A stretch of DNA of 64,000 nucleotides from Tetradesmus obliquus (Eukaryota > Chlorophyta > Chlorophyceae > Sphaeropleales > Scenedesmaceae), in assembly GCA_030272155.1 (NCBI GenBank), contig CP126206.1, positions 248,001 to 312,000 of the forward strand, in the 5' to 3' direction. Below, piece by piece: positions 23,347 to 35,971 of the stretch (within the stretch, counting starts at the first letter, position 1; every line of letters begins with the position of its first letter). The notes beneath the pieces are model-generated. The model had not been told where the DNA came from. It made no database searches and worked only from the letters and a program-made list of their open reading frames with translations. A program made the translations under genes and the position numbers.

Positions 23347-24067
23347 CAGCTGGGCATGGTACAAATGTAGCGAACAAGTGGCCTACATATAAATGTCAAG
23401 CTTTCAACGACGAATCTAAATCAATTTGAGCTGTTAGCAGTGGCACAGTGTGCTGCAAGAAAAGTGCTAAAACACGTTGCCCTGAAGTGCCCCGACTCGG
23501 CTGTTACATATGTTAACTTGCGCTGTAGAGTGTTGCTGTGGGTGCTGCTGCCTGCAACATGTTTTGATGTGTAATGTAATTCTTCTGGGCTTCCCTTGCT
23601 GGCTGATCAGGCACTGCAGTTCTGGTGTGCCAAGTGCCCTGCCGCTGCTGTTGCGCTCTGCTGCTTGGCGCTGTGCGCTGCACATACAGTTTCAACTGTC
23701 ATATCTGTTACATAGTGCGCAACACCGCTTCAGGCCCACCGGCAGCTGCTGCGCGCGTGCAGCTAGTGTGGCTGCACAGAGTTTGTTGAGGACTAGTATT
23801 CTACACAGTTTCCTGCAAACATCCTTCTTGTGTGATCAAGGCGAATTCTGGAGCTCAAAATTACTAGCAGTTTGGAGCTGCTGCTGCTGGCAGGTGAGGC
23901 CCTGCTGTGCAGTTGGGATGCAAGCAAACCAAAGCAGCAGCACTGGCAGCTGTGCCTTACTGTGCCTGCCACATACAGCAGGTTGCTATGCCAGCATGGC
24001 TGTCTGCTTGCAAGCTGTGTTGATTTGTTGCAAAATGCAGATGCTGCGTTTGTACCATGCCCAGCTG
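23347..24067. repeat. S repeat, copy 4
   Basis: Internal copy, same junctions as copy 2. Confidence 0.85.
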
Positions 24068-24483
24068 AGACTGTAATTGCATGCCAGCCTTTGCTGCAGC
24101 AGTTCTTAGCCTGCACTGCATCCCTTCTGTTGCTGTTCCTGGACTTGGTGCCTGAAGTGCACACCTACCTTTTTATGCTATGGCTGATGTGCTCCTGCTG
24201 CTGCTGGGTATGCAGCTGATTTTACTGCGGCAGTAGCACTGTTTGCAATCTATGATATCTGCCTGGGCAGGAGCAGCAGCAGCAGCAGACGACAGGAAAC
24301 GTTACAGCTATGTGTGCTTTGAATCACGGTGGCATGTGCTTTTCAACTGCAGTTGTTGGTGGGCGTGACAGCAGCAGCATGTGCCAGCAGGTGCCTCACT
24401 GCTGCTACCTAATTTTTTTGCGAAGGCTTTCAGTACAGCGCTGTGTTCAACGTCGTTTAATGTTCATTCCAAATTGTTTACAG

Positions 24484-24840
24484 GTGCTGCAGCAACGCGA
24501 TCGAGCTGCAGTGCTCTGGACATCCGTGTTGACCCGTCAGGCTCACCTGCAACGTGGGCTTGCGAGGGCCCTTCAGGATTGGTTTTCTGCCTCAACCAAA
24601 GGTACGTTGCATAATGTGTCGACGATGATGATTTGGCAGCGTGGCAGCTGTGTGGCTCGGAGCAGGCTTGTTTCAGGGCACCTTTCCGTCTTGAAGTTCT
24701 TCACCATACCGCAGTTTATTTCGGCTCGAGCCATGCTTAAATCAATCATCAAATATAAAAGTTAATTTACCGCAAGGTTTCTTGCAGGCTCCGTGCATAA
24801 AGCTTGGCAGGCCAACAGTCGTCACAACTCACGCGAGTGA
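24484..24840 (+). CDS. Small spliced gene of the unit (copy 4)
   Basis: Exons 24484-24601 and 24788-24840; identical to copy 1. Confidence 0.4.
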
Positions 24841-25314
24841 CAGCAGCAGGAGCCATGTTCAAGAGCTACGAGCGTAGTTGAATTATGCCAGGAATTTTTC
24901 CGTTACATTCGGCAATTCAGCATGACTGCAAATGCCTGTATGTGAAATGGCCACCAAGTGCCTTGCTGCCTTGCAGCAGTTGTTTGAAGCAGGAACCACT
25001 CCTGACAAGTCTGAGCACCAAAGCACAACATCCACATGTATTTTACTCATACCATAAGCTTCTGAACATGCCATTTTGTTCCCACACTCGCTCTCAGGTG
25101 AACACCAGGAAGTAACCACCCTACAGCAGCATGGTGCCAGCACCTCCCAAGCCCCGGGCGGTGCGAACATGCAGGACGGCGACAAGCGCAGGTGCCCTCA
25201 AACAGGTGAGCTCAAGGGCTCTCTGAGTGACACCCTGTGCACTGCTGGCTAGCCATCTTGCATGCAGCTGACAGCCACAATCCCTACATGCCATGCAGCA
25301 GCACAACAGCAGAC

Positions 25315-27517
25315 TCAGCGCTGGTCTTTCCTGGGGTAGTCGCCAGCAGTGCCGCGGCGCTGCTTCCCGTCTCGGCACACACAAAGACTCCTCTTGCGGC
25401 TGCGCACCATGTTCCACAAATCTGGCAGCTTCAATACATCAGCCATGACAGATGCAGCTGTGATCTTCATAAAGGTGTTGTACAGGCCGTGCTGCAGGTC
25501 TCGCGGCTTCACATCAGCACCACCCAGCTGGCAGCTGTTATACAAGTAGTTGCGGAAGGCTGCTTTGAGGCTGCCAAATGCATGTTCAATGGGCTTGTTG
25601 AAATCTGGGGAGTAGGGTGCAAAGTGCAGCAGTTGATCTTCATTGATGCCACCTGCAACCAACATCTGTAGGCCATCCTTCCCCAGGTGAACACTTGGGT
25701 TGTCAAAGATGTACAGCGGCGTAGTGCCGCGCTGCGCCTGCTGTTGGTTGGCTATGTCTTTGATCTCCATCATGCAGTGAACAAACTCCAGCTGAGTCAT
25801 GCTCTTGGCCTGCTGGGTTGGTTTGTCCTTCAACTGCAGGTGCAAGAATTGCCGGATTGGCAGCGCGCAGCCTTGTTAGCAGCGCAGGAGCGCAACGCAG
25901 CGGTGTGGATGGATGCGATGGGACGCTTCTACATCAGGCTCAGTGCAGACAAGGTCAGATACATCACCAAGTCTATGAGGGGGCAGAGATTGTTCTGGGG
26001 CTTGACTGGCTGCTTGCCAGGTGTGCAGCACTTCAAGTTCTGCGCGCCGCGTGCAGTCGCCACAGCAGCAGCGCTTCAGTGCAAGATGTGTGCATGTGTG
26101 CTGGCTGATATGGTTGGCACATGCATGGGCTACATGCACACAAGCGAGGAGCAGCTGGTGTGCATGCTGTACTGGTTAGGCACCAGCAGCAGTATGTGTG
26201 CTCAGGTAGCAGTGGACTGGTGGGATGGGCGGATTGATTTCCTCCATGCACAGCACAACATGCTGATTCAAGCTGATGGCTCATGTCATGACAAGGGTTA
26301 TTACAGCAGCAGCAGGCAGCTGGTGCTGGAGCGCGACTTTGAGTTCTGCGCTGCAGCATATGACAACTGGCTGCAGCCAGGGGGCAGTGTGCTGCGCGTG
26401 AGCACGCGCGGATGTGACATGCACCAATCCTTGCACATTGGTTTCCAGCTTGCTGCTGCAGGTGGTGTCATTGTACTGTCACCAAGTTACTCTGCTGTTA
26501 TGTTCACAGCAGAGGACGGGCAGCGCTGCAGCTTCACTACAGCACTAAAAAAGCACTGCGGGACTGTTACTACACAGTACAGCAGGGCTGGCATGTCTTT
26601 CAATGGCAGGCGCCTGCGCAGTAGCAGCGCACACTCACCATGTACGGTACATTGAGGTTGCCAACATGGTCCTTGTTGTCTGTTGTGCCGGTGACAAACT
26701 TGCAGTAGACGGGCCCGTGCACAGCGTTGACGGCGCAGACAAAGTGCAACTTGACCGGCTCTGCGTCCTTGCCCTTGCGCATCCATTTGCATGGCAGCAC
26801 AGCATGCACGTTTTCATCGTGTGCATCACAATAGACCTTGACGGAGCCGCCTGCCAGGTCTGACATCCAGAATTTGCACTCATCAATGAAATATATGCGC
26901 TGCAGCATGTCGGGGTCACTTTGGTACTTCTGCCACAGCGCCGCAGCTGCTGCCTTTCGCCTTTGTTTCTGTATCTTTGTCAAGTCCAGCTTCACATCTA
27001 TTCTCCTGCGCACCAGGTCGGGGTCAGCCCATTTCATGTACTTCAGCAGTCTCTTGGGTGTGATGTTGTAGTCAGTGCACAGCTGGCGCAGTGTGTCATT
27101 TTCCTGACATGCGACTTCGATTTAAGTCCACCACACGTGCACATCAACCTTTCTCTTTGATTCTGCAGATGGGTAGGCCTTTACCACCTTGCCAGCCTTG
27201 AATATTGTGCTGGCATGGAAGGCGACAGCATGTGGGACATTTGAGGGCCTGCCGCCATGCTTGGGTGTAGCCACTGTGCCGTTTGCTGTGAAGTTCTTGT
27301 GATGAAGTTTGCAGAACCGGTTCAGGTCCCCGTGTACCTCCTTGGCGTAGTCAGGGTACTGCTCTCTGTAATAATATGCGGGCGTAAACTTTTCGTCAGC
27401 TGTGGTCAAAGCCATTGTCACACACACCACCGCCGCCACCCTCATGGCCGTGGTGCTGCGGTTGCTCTTCCATCCTGAAGGGTGCTTGCGCACCATGGAC
27501 AGCCCCCCTGCAGGCAT
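25315..27517 (-). CDS. DDE transposase (copy 4)
   Basis: Exons 27517-27149, 27103-26639 and 25833-25315; translation identical to copy 1. Confidence 0.75.
25909..26655 (+). CDS. PD-(D/E)XK-like nested frame (copy 4)
   Basis: Identical translation; lies opposite transposase intron 25834-26638. Confidence 0.45.
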   Translation: MDAMGRFYIRLSADKVRYITKSMRGQRLFWGLTGCLPGVQHFKFCAPRAVATAAALQCKMCACVLADMVGTCMGYMHTSEEQLVCMLYWLGTSSSMCAQVAVDWWDGRIDFLHAQHNMLIQADGSCHDKGYYSSSRQLVLERDFEFCAAAYDNWLQPGGSVLRVSTRGCDMHQSLHIGFQLAAAGGVIVLSPSYSAVMFTAEDGQRCSFTTALKKHCGTVTTQYSRAGMSFNGRRLRSSSAHSPCTVH

Positions 27518-27625
27518 GAATCCAAAACATATGGATATGTTAGCTGTGCTTCTAGCAGCAGTGTGAACAGAAGTAACTGGTCAGGTCAAACAACAGCCTG
27601 CGGCATCATGGAGTTTGACCGGTCT

Positions 27626-28346
27626 CAGCTGGGCATGGTACAAATGTAGCGAACAAGTGGCCTACATATAAATGTCAAGCTTTCAACGACGAATCTAAAT
27701 CAATTTGAGCTGTTAGCAGTGGCACAGTGTGCTGCAAGAAAAGTGCTAAAACACGTTGCCCTGAAGTGCCCCGACTCGGCTGTTACATATGTTAACTTGC
27801 GCTGTAGAGTGTTGCTGTGGGTGCTGCTGCCTGCAACATGTTTTGATGTGTAATGTAATTCTTCTGGGCTTCCCTTGCTGGCTGATCAGGCACTGCAGTT
27901 CTGGTGTGCCAAGTGCCCTGCCGCTGCTGTTGCGCTCTGCTGCTTGGCGCTGTGCGCTGCACATACAGTTTCAACTGTCATATCTGTTACATAGTGCGCA
28001 ACACCGCTTCAGGCCCACCGGCAGCTGCTGCGCGCGTGCAGCTAGTGTGGCTGCACAGAGTTTGTTGAGGACTAGTATTCTACACAGTTTCCTGCAAACA
28101 TCCTTCTTGTGTGATCAAGGCGAATTCTGGAGCTCAAAATTACTAGCAGTTTGGAGCTGCTGCTGCTGGCAGGTGAGGCCCTGCTGTGCAGTTGGGATGC
28201 AAGCAAACCAAAGCAGCAGCACTGGCAGCTGTGCCTTACTGTGCCTGCCACATACAGCAGGTTGCTATGCCAGCATGGCTGTCTGCTTGCAAGCTGTGTT
28301 GATTTGTTGCAAAATGCAGATGCTGCGTTTGTACCATGCCCAGCTG
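27626..28346. repeat. S repeat, copy 5
   Basis: Internal copy, same junctions as copy 2. Confidence 0.85.
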
Positions 28347-28762
28347 AGACTGTAATTGCATGCCAGCCTTTGCTGCAGCAGTTCTTAGCCTGCACTGCAT
28401 CCCTTCTGTTGCTGTTCCTGGACTTGGTGCCTGAAGTGCACACCTACCTTTTTATGCTATGGCTGATGTGCTCCTGCTGCTGCTGGGTATGCAGCTGATT
28501 TTACTGCGGCAGTAGCACTGTTTGCAATCTATGATATCTGCCTGGGCAGGAGCAGCAGCAGCAGCAGACGACAGGAAACGTTACAGCTATGTGTGCTTTG
28601 AATCACGGTGGCATGTGCTTTTCAACTGCAGTTGTTGGTGGGCGTGACAGCAGCAGCATGTGCCAGCAGGTGCCTCACTGCTGCTACCTAATTTTTTTGC
28701 GAAGGCTTTCAGTACAGCGCTGTGTTCAACGTCGTTTAATGTTCATTCCAAATTGTTTACAG

Positions 28763-29119
28763 GTGCTGCAGCAACGCGATCGAGCTGCAGTGCTCTGGAC
28801 ATCCGTGTTGACCCGTCAGGCTCACCTGCAACGTGGGCTTGCGAGGGCCCTTCAGGATTGGTTTTCTGCCTCAACCAAAGGTACGTTGCATAATGTGTCG
28901 ACGATGATGATTTGGCAGCGTGGCAGCTGTGTGGCTCGGAGCAGGCTTGTTTCAGGGCACCTTTCCGTCTTGAAGTTCTTCACCATACCGCAGTTTATTT
29001 CGGCTCGAGCCATGCTTAAATCAATCATCAAATATAAAAGTTAATTTACCGCAAGGTTTCTTGCAGGCTCCGTGCATAAAGCTTGGCAGGCCAACAGTCG
29101 TCACAACTCACGCGAGTGA
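28763..29119 (+). CDS. Small spliced gene of the unit (copy 5)
   Basis: Exons 28763-28880 and 29067-29119; identical to copy 1. Confidence 0.4.
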
Positions 29120-29593
29120 CAGCAGCAGGAGCCATGTTCAAGAGCTACGAGCGTAGTTGAATTATGCCAGGAATTTTTCCGTTACATTCGGCAATTCAGC
29201 ATGACTGCAAATGCCTGTATGTGAAATGGCCACCAAGTGCCTTGCTGCCTTGCAGCAGTTGTTTGAAGCAGGAACCACTCCTGACAAGTCTGAGCACCAA
29301 AGCACAACATCCACATGTATTTTACTCATACCATAAGCTTCTGAACATGCCATTTTGTTCCCACACTCGCTCTCAGGTGAACACCAGGAAGTAACCACCC
29401 TACAGCAGCATGGTGCCAGCACCTCCCAAGCCCCGGGCGGTGCGAACATGCAGGACGGCGACAAGCGCAGGTGCCCTCAAACAGGTGAGCTCAAGGGCTC
29501 TCTGAGTGACACCCTGTGCACTGCTGGCTAGCCATCTTGCATGCAGCTGACAGCCACAATCCCTACATGCCATGCAGCAGCACAACAGCAGAC

Positions 29594-31796
29594 TCAGCGC
29601 TGGTCTTTCCTGGGGTAGTCGCCAGCAGTGCCGCGGCGCTGCTTCCCGTCTCGGCACACACAAAGACTCCTCTTGCGGCTGCGCACCATGTTCCACAAAT
29701 CTGGCAGCTTCAATACATCAGCCATGACAGATGCAGCTGTGATCTTCATAAAGGTGTTGTACAGGCCGTGCTGCAGGTCTCGCGGCTTCACATCAGCACC
29801 ACCCAGCTGGCAGCTGTTATACAAGTAGTTGCGGAAGGCTGCTTTGAGGCTGCCAAATGCATGTTCAATGGGCTTGTTGAAATCTGGGGAGTAGGGTGCA
29901 AAGTGCAGCAGTTGATCTTCATTGATGCCACCTGCAACCAACATCTGTAGGCCATCCTTCCCCAGGTGAACACTTGGGTTGTCAAAGATGTACAGCGGCG
30001 TAGTGCCGCGCTGCGCCTGCTGTTGGTTGGCTATGTCTTTGATCTCCATCATGCAGTGAACAAACTCCAGCTGAGTCATGCTCTTGGCCTGCTGGGTTGG
30101 TTTGTCCTTCAACTGCAGGTGCAAGAATTGCCGGATTGGCAGCGCGCAGCCTTGTTAGCAGCGCAGGAGCGCAACGCAGCGGTGTGGATGGATGCGATGG
30201 GACGCTTCTACATCAGGCTCAGTGCAGACAAGGTCAGATACATCACCAAGTCTATGAGGGGGCAGAGATTGTTCTGGGGCTTGACTGGCTGCTTGCCAGG
30301 TGTGCAGCACTTCAAGTTCTGCGCGCCGCGTGCAGTCGCCACAGCAGCAGCGCTTCAGTGCAAGATGTGTGCATGTGTGCTGGCTGATATGGTTGGCACA
30401 TGCATGGGCTACATGCACACAAGCGAGGAGCAGCTGGTGTGCATGCTGTACTGGTTAGGCACCAGCAGCAGTATGTGTGCTCAGGTAGCAGTGGACTGGT
30501 GGGATGGGCGGATTGATTTCCTCCATGCACAGCACAACATGCTGATTCAAGCTGATGGCTCATGTCATGACAAGGGTTATTACAGCAGCAGCAGGCAGCT
30601 GGTGCTGGAGCGCGACTTTGAGTTCTGCGCTGCAGCATATGACAACTGGCTGCAGCCAGGGGGCAGTGTGCTGCGCGTGAGCACGCGCGGATGTGACATG
30701 CACCAATCCTTGCACATTGGTTTCCAGCTTGCTGCTGCAGGTGGTGTCATTGTACTGTCACCAAGTTACTCTGCTGTTATGTTCACAGCAGAGGACGGGC
30801 AGCGCTGCAGCTTCACTACAGCACTAAAAAAGCACTGCGGGACTGTTACTACACAGTACAGCAGGGCTGGCATGTCTTTCAATGGCAGGCGCCTGCGCAG
30901 TAGCAGCGCACACTCACCATGTACGGTACATTGAGGTTGCCAACATGGTCCTTGTTGTCTGTTGTGCCGGTGACAAACTTGCAGTAGACGGGCCCGTGCA
31001 CAGCGTTGACGGCGCAGACAAAGTGCAACTTGACCGGCTCTGCGTCCTTGCCCTTGCGCATCCATTTGCATGGCAGCACAGCATGCACGTTTTCATCGTG
31101 TGCATCACAATAGACCTTGACGGAGCCGCCTGCCAGGTCTGACATCCAGAATTTGCACTCATCAATGAAATATATGCGCTGCAGCATGTCGGGGTCACTT
31201 TGGTACTTCTGCCACAGCGCCGCAGCTGCTGCCTTTCGCCTTTGTTTCTGTATCTTTGTCAAGTCCAGCTTCACATCTATTCTCCTGCGCACCAGGTCGG
31301 GGTCAGCCCATTTCATGTACTTCAGCAGTCTCTTGGGTGTGATGTTGTAGTCAGTGCACAGCTGGCGCAGTGTGTCATTTTCCTGACATGCGACTTCGAT
31401 TTAAGTCCACCACACGTGCACATCAACCTTTCTCTTTGATTCTGCAGATGGGTAGGCCTTTACCACCTTGCCAGCCTTGAATATTGTGCTGGCATGGAAG
31501 GCGACAGCATGTGGGACATTTGAGGGCCTGCCGCCATGCTTGGGTGTAGCCACTGTGCCGTTTGCTGTGAAGTTCTTGTGATGAAGTTTGCAGAACCGGT
31601 TCAGGTCCCCGTGTACCTCCTTGGCGTAGTCAGGGTACTGCTCTCTGTAATAATATGCGGGCGTAAACTTTTCGTCAGCTGTGGTCAAAGCCATTGTCAC
31701 ACACACCACCGCCGCCACCCTCATGGCCGTGGTGCTGCGGTTGCTCTTCCATCCTGAAGGGTGCTTGCGCACCATGGACAGCCCCCCTGCAGGCAT
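29594..31796 (-). CDS. DDE transposase (copy 5)
   Basis: Exons 31796-31428, 31382-30918 and 30112-29594; translation identical to copy 1. Confidence 0.75.
30188..30934 (+). CDS. PD-(D/E)XK-like nested frame (copy 5)
   Basis: Identical translation; lies opposite transposase intron 30113-30917. Confidence 0.45.
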   Translation: MDAMGRFYIRLSADKVRYITKSMRGQRLFWGLTGCLPGVQHFKFCAPRAVATAAALQCKMCACVLADMVGTCMGYMHTSEEQLVCMLYWLGTSSSMCAQVAVDWWDGRIDFLHAQHNMLIQADGSCHDKGYYSSSRQLVLERDFEFCAAAYDNWLQPGGSVLRVSTRGCDMHQSLHIGFQLAAAGGVIVLSPSYSAVMFTAEDGQRCSFTTALKKHCGTVTTQYSRAGMSFNGRRLRSSSAHSPCTVH

Positions 31797-31904
31797 GAAT
31801 CCAAAACATATGGATATGTTAGCTGTGCTTCTAGCAGCAGTGTGAACAGAAGTAACTGGTCAGGTCAAACAACAGCCTGCGGCATCATGGAGTTTGACCG
31901 GTCT

Positions 31905-32625
31905 CAGCTGGGCATGGTACAAATGTAGCGAACAAGTGGCCTACATATAAATGTCAAGCTTTCAACGACGAATCTAAATCAATTTGAGCTGTTAGCAGTG
32001 GCACAGTGTGCTGCAAGAAAAGTGCTAAAACACGTTGCCCTGAAGTGCCCCGACTCGGCTGTTACATATGTTAACTTGCGCTGTAGAGTGTTGCTGTGGG
32101 TGCTGCTGCCTGCAACATGTTTTGATGTGTAATGTAATTCTTCTGGGCTTCCCTTGCTGGCTGATCAGGCACTGCAGTTCTGGTGTGCCAAGTGCCCTGC
32201 CGCTGCTGTTGCGCTCTGCTGCTTGGCGCTGTGCGCTGCACATACAGTTTCAACTGTCATATCTGTTACATAGTGCGCAACACCGCTTCAGGCCCACCGG
32301 CAGCTGCTGCGCGCGTGCAGCTAGTGTGGCTGCACAGAGTTTGTTGAGTACTAGTATTCTACACAGTTTCCTGCAAACATCCTTCTTGTGTGATCAAGGC
32401 GAATTCTGGAGCTCAAAATTACTAGCAGTTTGGAGCTGCTGCTGCTGGCAGGTGAGGCCCTGCTGTGCAGTTGGGATGCAAGCAAACCAAAGCAGCAGCA
32501 CTGGCAGCTGTGCCTTACTGTGCCTGCCACATACAGCAGGTTGCTATGCCAGCATGGCTGTCTGCTTGCAAGCTGTGTTGATTTGTTGCAAAATGCAGAT
32601 GCTGCGTTTGTACCATGCCCAGCTG
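31905..32625. repeat. S repeat, copy 6 (right terminal)
   Basis: Identity to the unit stops exactly after CCCAGCTG, where other copies continue AGACTG but this one continues GACAAGG. It carries the single noticed difference (T at 32349), which removes a stop in one frame without creating a recognisable protein. Confidence 0.85.
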
Positions 32626-33429
32626 GACAAGGGACATACGTCCCCAGCGCACCAAACGCCTGCTCCGGCGTGCGCTCTTCCGCACATCTCGATCCGAGTC
32701 CTCGCGGACCGCAGTGGAGAGAGGCTTGTTACAGGAGAAGGCAAGCTATCACCCGAGAGTGAGTCACTCGCCCTACTTTCAGCTCACATATCGTATGAAC
32801 TCGATAGCAAGCCACAAGATGCCACCAAAGAAAACTCCAGAGGCGTCTCGCAGCCCCTATCTCCCCATAAACGAACATGTACATGCAGGGCAGCAAGTGC
32901 GAAAAGCAGCACGAAAAGCAGCATGTGCTCCACGCACCAGGCAAAAAGCGCACAGGGAAGGACAAGCATGGTCCAAACAGTAAGCGGGGTGCACAAAGGT
33001 GCTGCTCACCATGAATGTCTGGCATGATTGCATCAAGGCACTGCTGTACTCACCAGCTGGTCTGCAGACTGCAGCAAGCAGGAGCAAGCATAACTGACGC
33101 GGTGCACGACTGACAGGCAAATCAAAGCAAACTAAGGCAAACTAAGGCAAACTAGGGCTCTGCTGCTTCTGCAATCCTTACGGCTGACAAGGACAGAAAC
33201 ATGCAGCACGGAGGAAAGAGCTGAGAGACCAGCGCTGTGACACCCAACACATGCAACATGCCCTTGACAGAAACTGGAAAATCGACAACTGCTGACAGCA
33301 CAATATGCAGAGGCAGGAAGGTCAACCAGAGCGGGGCGCCAGTACAATGCGCAGCTGCGCTGGATCAGAGCACAGAAACGGGTGATTGCCAGGCACCGCA
33401 ACCCGCCAAGTAGCGGGCGCTGCCTCTGT

Positions 33430-35971
33430 TTAGGGCCAATCAGCAAGCAACTCCCAAAACCTTAACACCGCTTGCTGCTTAGCCTCCTGTAACATCTGCG
33501 CTACCAGCTGTTGTCGCTGTTGTTGTTGATGCAGCTGCTGCTGCTGTCGGCGCTGCTCTACCAGCTGATTATGCTGTTGCTGCGCAGCAGTGAGAGCTGC
33601 ATGCTGTAGTGTATCAGTAATAAGCGCCTGGCCCGCCGGCAGCGGCGGTGGCTGCTGCACGGCCAGGGCGGGCGGTGGGATGCTCAACTTATTAGCATGT
33701 CGTCTGCCAACATCCATGGCATTCAGAGCAGCTAGACAGACAACCTTCCAAACGCCCCTGTGGAGCTTGGTAGGGCCAGGTGGCGGCTGCATCAACCAAA
33801 CATGCCGCATAGCAAGCGGCGGGCGGCCTGCAGCCCGCGTGCACCAAGCAGCAGGCAACTCAGACAGCACACTGTCAAACACTGCTACCGCAACAGGGCA
33901 CTCCCAAAAATGATGAACCCAACCAGGACAGGCAGCGCCACACATGCAAGTGTCACCCGACTGGTGCATACGCTGCGATGTCGGCAGGCCATCCATAATA
34001 AGCCGCCAGTACAACTCTTTGAAATTATTATCCCAGCGCATCTTCCAAAGCATGCTCTGGTTAGCTGCCACCCACTTCAAGCCATCAATCACTGCTGCTG
34101 GTGCAGCACCTGAGCCCAGCGCAGCCTGGACAAACCCAGTGCGCTTCTCACGGCGCTCAGCACGCAGCGGACCAAGCTGCAGTGAGGTGGCTTCACTAAC
34201 AGACAATTGTGCAACAGGAACAGCCTTGCCTCGGACATTTTGCCAACCCAGCCGAGCCACCAACATGGCCTCAACTTGCTGTTCTGCTGCAGAAGGTATA
34301 CATGGTGGGTCCGGCACAGCCGCAGGCGGCCAAGGCCGGTCTGCGGCAGGATGCTGCACAACAGGCAAAACAGCCATAGTCCATCGTCCCTAAAAAACCA
34401 TACATCAGTATTATAGCTGTCCGGCAATGTCTAGAATGTGTTTGATGTCCAGACATGGCAAAAGCCAGTCCAGACAAGACCGAGCAGGACATCATGTCAT
34501 GTGATGTAAGGACACCGTTGCCCTTGTATTGACATCAGTGCTGGGATGTATTGTAACTTAGTTCAGATGTACATTGTGTTATATGTGTTACATTGCTAAG
34601 TAACTGAGCTGTGACTCTTCAGCCACACACTAGCAACCATTGGTGGGTCTAATGCGTCTACTCATGTGGCTGGCTGGACTTTCTAAACGCATCATGCTGT
34701 CATGGGCAACAGCACCAGCCTGGTGCTATCTGAGATACGCTGCACATCCCACAGAACACCTAATAGCATCCTCATTGCTAGCTGTATGCGATGAAGTGAA
34801 AATGCACAAGCTTCCTGGAAAAAATGTACACCCGATCACAAGCGCTGTTGGGCCCCGACAATATGTACAGCAGGGGGAGGTTCAACCTAAATTATGCATG
34901 CTGCTGGCAGCGGCTTCAGTGATACCGTTGCAACCCAGCACCACAGAATGCAGATAATGTGCAGCGCTAAGAAATGACAAGTGATGTTGCAAACCATACT
35001 TCCAACCAGAACCACTCTGCAAGTATCAGGTGATTCCCGAACAGATGGCGTTGCAACAACAAGTACACGCCCTGGCCCCATTCTACGTGCCATGCAAACA
35101 ACAGGCTTTTCATCATAGCTAACATTGACTGAGGCGATCATGCCAGTCACAAGGGTATCAGTATCAGTATCAATCTAACAAAGTGCAAATAAAAATAAGA
35201 GAGGAGAGGAAATGAAAATGCTATTACTCTGCACACAAGCCAAGCCAGCGCCAGCAGAAGCAGCAGCAGCAGAAGCAGCAGCAACAGCAGCGCCACAGAA
35301 GCAGCAGCAGCAGCAGCCTACGAATGTCCATGGATGTATGACATGGATGTAAACATCGCACTAGGTTTTGGGGACGATGCAACGGGCAGTTTATCAACCA
35401 GGCCTTGCAAATCCTCAGCCTCGTTGTCAGCATTGCTGTAGTTGGAGCCGTAAGGCAGCAACGGGTGCGGCAACTGCTGCTGAACAACACGCTGAATGAG
35501 ATACCACGCCCGAATAAGATCAGCCACAGTGCGAAGACGCGGCCTGCATTTGCCGCCACGACACTCATGCTCCCTGCGCTTAGCGGGCACCGGCAGGCAC
35601 TGCAGCCCGCCCGGCACAAACCCAAGCCCAGCTTGCAGGAAGGGGTTGGCAAACACTGGCGCCAAGCTGCACCAAGCCCCAGGCTCCAGCACTGGCGCGT
35701 CCTGCACAGCCTGCAACTGCTGTCGCAGCTGCTGCATGTCTGACAGCTGCTGCGGATGCGGCAGGGGCAGCACAGGGGAGGGCGCGGCTGGTGCCAGCGC
35801 CTTCACATTACGGACTGGGCCCAGTGCTTGAAGACCAGCAATCATGCGGCGCAGTGGTGGGGGAGGGAGGGACTGCTGGGGAAACGCCTGTGGCAGGTCC
35901 ATAGGCGTTTGCGTGTCTGAGCTGCTGTCAAACAGGGACAGGGGGCCCCACCACTTATGCTTGGAGTGCAA
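33430..35971 (-). pseudogene. LINE ORF, C-terminal half, split
   Basis: Two pieces are seen: 35971-35377 (GLQALGPV, VFANPFL, TVADLIRAWYL, typical of the region after RT in algal LINEs) and 34384-33430, which carries WRLIMDGLPTSQRM, the zinc-binding CMCGAACPGWVHHFWECPV block and a Gln-rich tail ending FWELLADWP. The zinc-binding block corresponds to CAACSAAGPG...HHFWTCPVAVAV in the LINE at 49-51 kb, so the two belong to related families. The break is the transposon insertion. No function is expected. Confidence 0.65.
34385..35376. mobile_element. 992-bp deletion derivative of the Ulp1-type transposon
   Basis: Its left ~140 bp (CGTCCCTAAAAAACC, then GTTTGATGTCCAGACATGG) and right ~50 bp (ATGGATGTAAACATCGCACT to GGTTTTGGGGACG) match the ends of the element at 3934-7334. 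The middle is different and has no gene. Host LINE coding sequence lies on both sides. Immediate flanks are CAT and ATG, so no clear target duplication was found. Confidence 0.65.

Larger units (their letters stand above)
10510..32625. repeat. 22.1-kb tandem array S-(M-S)x5 of a transposase-bearing 4,279-bp unit
   Basis: The period is 4,279 bp (for example the same minus-strand stop at 12478, 16757, 21036, 25315 and 29594). Five full units are followed by a sixth copy of only the first 721 bp. All five sets of translations I compared are identical; the only difference I noticed is G to T at 32349 in the last partial copy (10954 in unit 1). The array begins and ends exactly at the 721-bp repeat S, and GAC lies on both outer sides (10507-10509 and 32626-32628). 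It can be read as S-M-S expanded by unequal exchange between S copies. Near-identity means recent expansion or gene conversion. The copy number depends on the assembly being right. Confidence 0.9.

Noticed and set aside
10510-32625. A satellite or centromeric repeat
   Set aside because: The 4.28-kb unit is gene-bearing and has transposon-like ends; nothing suggests a classical satellite.
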